Under the pieces are notes generated by a model. The model saw only the letters and a list, made by a program, of their open reading frames with translations, did no database searches and was not told the DNA's origin. Shown one piece after another: positions 6,001-6,652 of a stretch of DNA of 6,652 nt. The DNA comes from Bacteroidota bacterium (GTDB lineage Bacteria; Bacteroidota; Bacteroidia; Flavobacteriales; Flavobacteriaceae): assembly GCA_006227965.1 (NCBI GenBank), contig SBFL01000278.1, forward strand, positions 1 through 6,652, given 5' to 3'. The stretch's first letter is position 1, and each line of letters opens with the position of its first letter. The translations under genes were made by a program, and so were the position numbers.

Positions 6001-6652
6001 TTTTCAGAGGCTACCACGGCGTTCTCGATATCCGCCAGGCTATCTACGTACCCAAGGCCGCGCACGAGGTATTCCGCCTGATTGATCTCCAGGGTTTGTG
6101 CACCGATATCCCGGTTGGATGACTTCACGGCCTGAACGACATCCCTGAGGTGGATACCGTATTGACGCATCAGTTCAGGGTCAACGTCGACCTGGTATTC
6201 CTGAACAAAACCACCGATGGAGGCCACCTCGGAAACACCATCAGCGGCAGACAGGGCGTATTTCACATAGAAATCCTGTATGCTTCTCAACTCATTCAGA
6301 TCCCAGCCTCCCGTAACCCTGCCGTCAGGATCGCGTCCTTCCAGGGTATACCAGAAAATCTGTCCCAGTGCAGTGGCATCCGGGCCCAGTTTGGGATTGA
6401 CCCCTTCGGGCAAAAGGCCGGATGGCAAAGAATTAAGCTTTTCCAGGATACGACTTCGGGACCAGTAGAATTCCGCCTCCTCCTCAAAAATGATATAGAT
6501 GCTGGAAAAACCGAACATGGAAGAGCTCCGGATGGTGCGTACCCCGGGAATCCCCAGGAGGGATGTGGTCAGGGGGTAGGTAATTTGGTCTTCAATATCC
6601 TGAGGGCTGCGACCGGGCCATTCGGTAAAGACAATCTGCTGGTTTTCGCCAA
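3030..6652 (-). CDS. cusA: CusA-like heavy-metal RND efflux permease, N-terminus cut by right window edge
   Basis: This inner-membrane proton-driven pump moves Cu(I)/Ag(I) from periplasm or membrane toward the TolC channel. The frame stays open to the right edge. Residues upstream of the Met at 6518 (VFTEWPGRSPQDIEDQITYP and onward) align with the start of the CusA periplasmic domain, so that Met is internal and roughly 45-60 residues including TM1 are missing. Numbering from that Met: TM2-TM6 at about 270-430, with MVD (Asp333) in TM4; four extra hydrophobic segments at 438-546; TM7 at 560-578; the second periplasmic domain to about 965; TM8-TM12 at 968-1150. Met597, Met647 and Met763 align, from memory, with E. 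coli CusA Met573, Met623 and Met672, the copper/silver ligands. TM10 has TDDG (1059-1062) and TM11 has RPCLMT (1097-1102), where E. coli has Glu939 and Lys984. It has 1206 codons in the window, against 1047 residues in E. coli CusA. The stop overlaps the TolC-family start (ATGA). Confidence 0.96.
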   Translation of the reverse strand, partial: GENQQIVFTEWPGRSPQDIEDQITYPLTTSLLGIPGVRTIRSSSMFGFSSIYIIFEEEAEFYWSRSRILEKLNSLPSGLLPEGVNPKLGPDATALGQIFWYTLEGRDPDGRVTGGWDLNELRSIQDFYVKYALSAADGVSEVASIGGFVQEYQVDVDPELMRQYGIHLRDVVQAVKSSNRDIGAQTLEINQAEYLVRGLGYVDSLADIENAVVASENFTAIRVKDIARVHLGPAPRRGILDKEGAEVVGGVVVARYGANPLEVIENVKERMAEIASGLPSRVLEDGRTSQLTIVPFYDRTELIQETLGTLEEALSLEILITILVIVVMVFNIRASILISGLLPVAVLMVFISMKLFGVDANIVALSGIAIAIGTMVDVGVILSENIIRHLEDNKNREETQQLPVNTVVYNATEEVSGAILTAVLTTIISFIPVFTMIGAEGKLFRPLAFTKTMALAASIVIALFLIPPFAAFLFRKRELKNIGHYVASGVLIAAGILTVGFGYWLGLALLGFGALGLIGVLHRESRLPAGILTKLAARQNHNAIGLSALIIVGMLAAYWRPLGFDRGIAINFVFVALICFGLLGVFLIFRNYYTRILRWALKNKVLFLSLPVSLVLLGILIMRNTGQEFMPSLNEGSFLLMPTSLPHSGVAENKRVLQQLDMAVSGIPEVETVVGKAGRVESALDPAPLSMYENLIQYREEYQRDEAGRPQRYRVNTDGLFELGNGKLVANPNYPNSTADYNTEDLLDPFRIDRRLLIPDADGEYYRNWRPEIGSPNDIWDEIVRVTRLPGITSAPKLQPIETRLVMLQTGMRAPMGIKVKGQNLKDIEAFAMELETLLKQVEGVKGQAVFADRIVGKPYLLIDIDRQRLARYGITIEQVQEILSVAVGGAPNTQTVEGRERYSVRVRYPRELRDSPEDLKNIYVPVEKGVPVPLGELVDVRYERGPQVIKSEDTFLVGYVLFDKLDGFPEVNVVENAQQLLKQKQASGALVVPKGVSYAFTGTYENQLRAAKTLSVVVPLSLLIIFLILYFQFRSTATSLMVFSGIAVAFAGGFLMIWLYGQDWFLNFSVFGENLRDLFQMHTINLSVAVWVGFIALFGIATDDGVVMATYLTQTFSKNRPDTLQGVRDSVVEAGEKRIRPCLMTTATTLLALLPILTSTGRGSDIMIPMAIPSFGGMLIALMTLFVVPVLFGWKKEIELKVNAK

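Noticed and set aside
6296..6518. Met at 6518 as the true start of the RND pump
   Set aside because: The frame continues open to the right edge and the 44 residues upstream (EWPGRSPQDIEDQ and onward) match conserved CusA periplasmic sequence, so this Met is internal.

Overview
This window looks like part of a copper/silver detoxification locus from a member of the Bacteroidota, most likely the Flavobacteriia. The reasons are the gene set (a long CusA-type RND pump, a TolC-family protein, a DUF3347 lipoprotein and a CopA with tandem heavy-metal-binding domains), the absence of clear Shine-Dalgarno sequences, and A/T-rich leaders. By eye the DNA is GC-rich for that class; a Robiginitalea-like genome would fit, but that is a guess. 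All genes lie on the minus strand, so the locus is transcribed from right to left.

Layout in transcription order: (1) 6652-3030, a cusA-like heavy-metal RND permease whose N-terminus lies beyond the right edge; (2) 3033-1822, a TolC/CusC-type outer-membrane channel whose start overlaps the pump stop by 4 bases (ATGA); (3) a 73-base gap with an 18-base perfect-arm dyad and a weak promoter-like motif; (4) 1748-1179, a small lipoprotein with a DUF3347 domain; (5) a 127-base gap with no clear signals beyond a weak hairpin; (6) 1051-1, the N-terminal 350 codons of a CopA-like P1B ATPase, cut by the left edge before its catalytic domains.

Inferred joint function: CopA exports Cu(I) from cytoplasm to periplasm. 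The RND pump and TolC channel move Cu(I)/Ag(I) from periplasm to the outside. The DUF3347 lipoprotein, anchored in the envelope and carrying conserved Cys/Met residues, may bind or hand over metal. The periplasmic adaptor (CusB) needed for a complete tripartite pump is not in the window.

I do not see an undescribed system here. The most interesting points are the four extra hydrophobic segments between TM6 and TM7 of the pump, its altered set of proton-relay residues, the free-standing DUF3347 lipoprotein with no adaptor gene beside it, and the dyad upstream of that lipoprotein gene. Several of these may be normal for the Bacteroidota branch of these families. There is no sign of RNA genes, insertion sequences, CRISPR arrays or origins.
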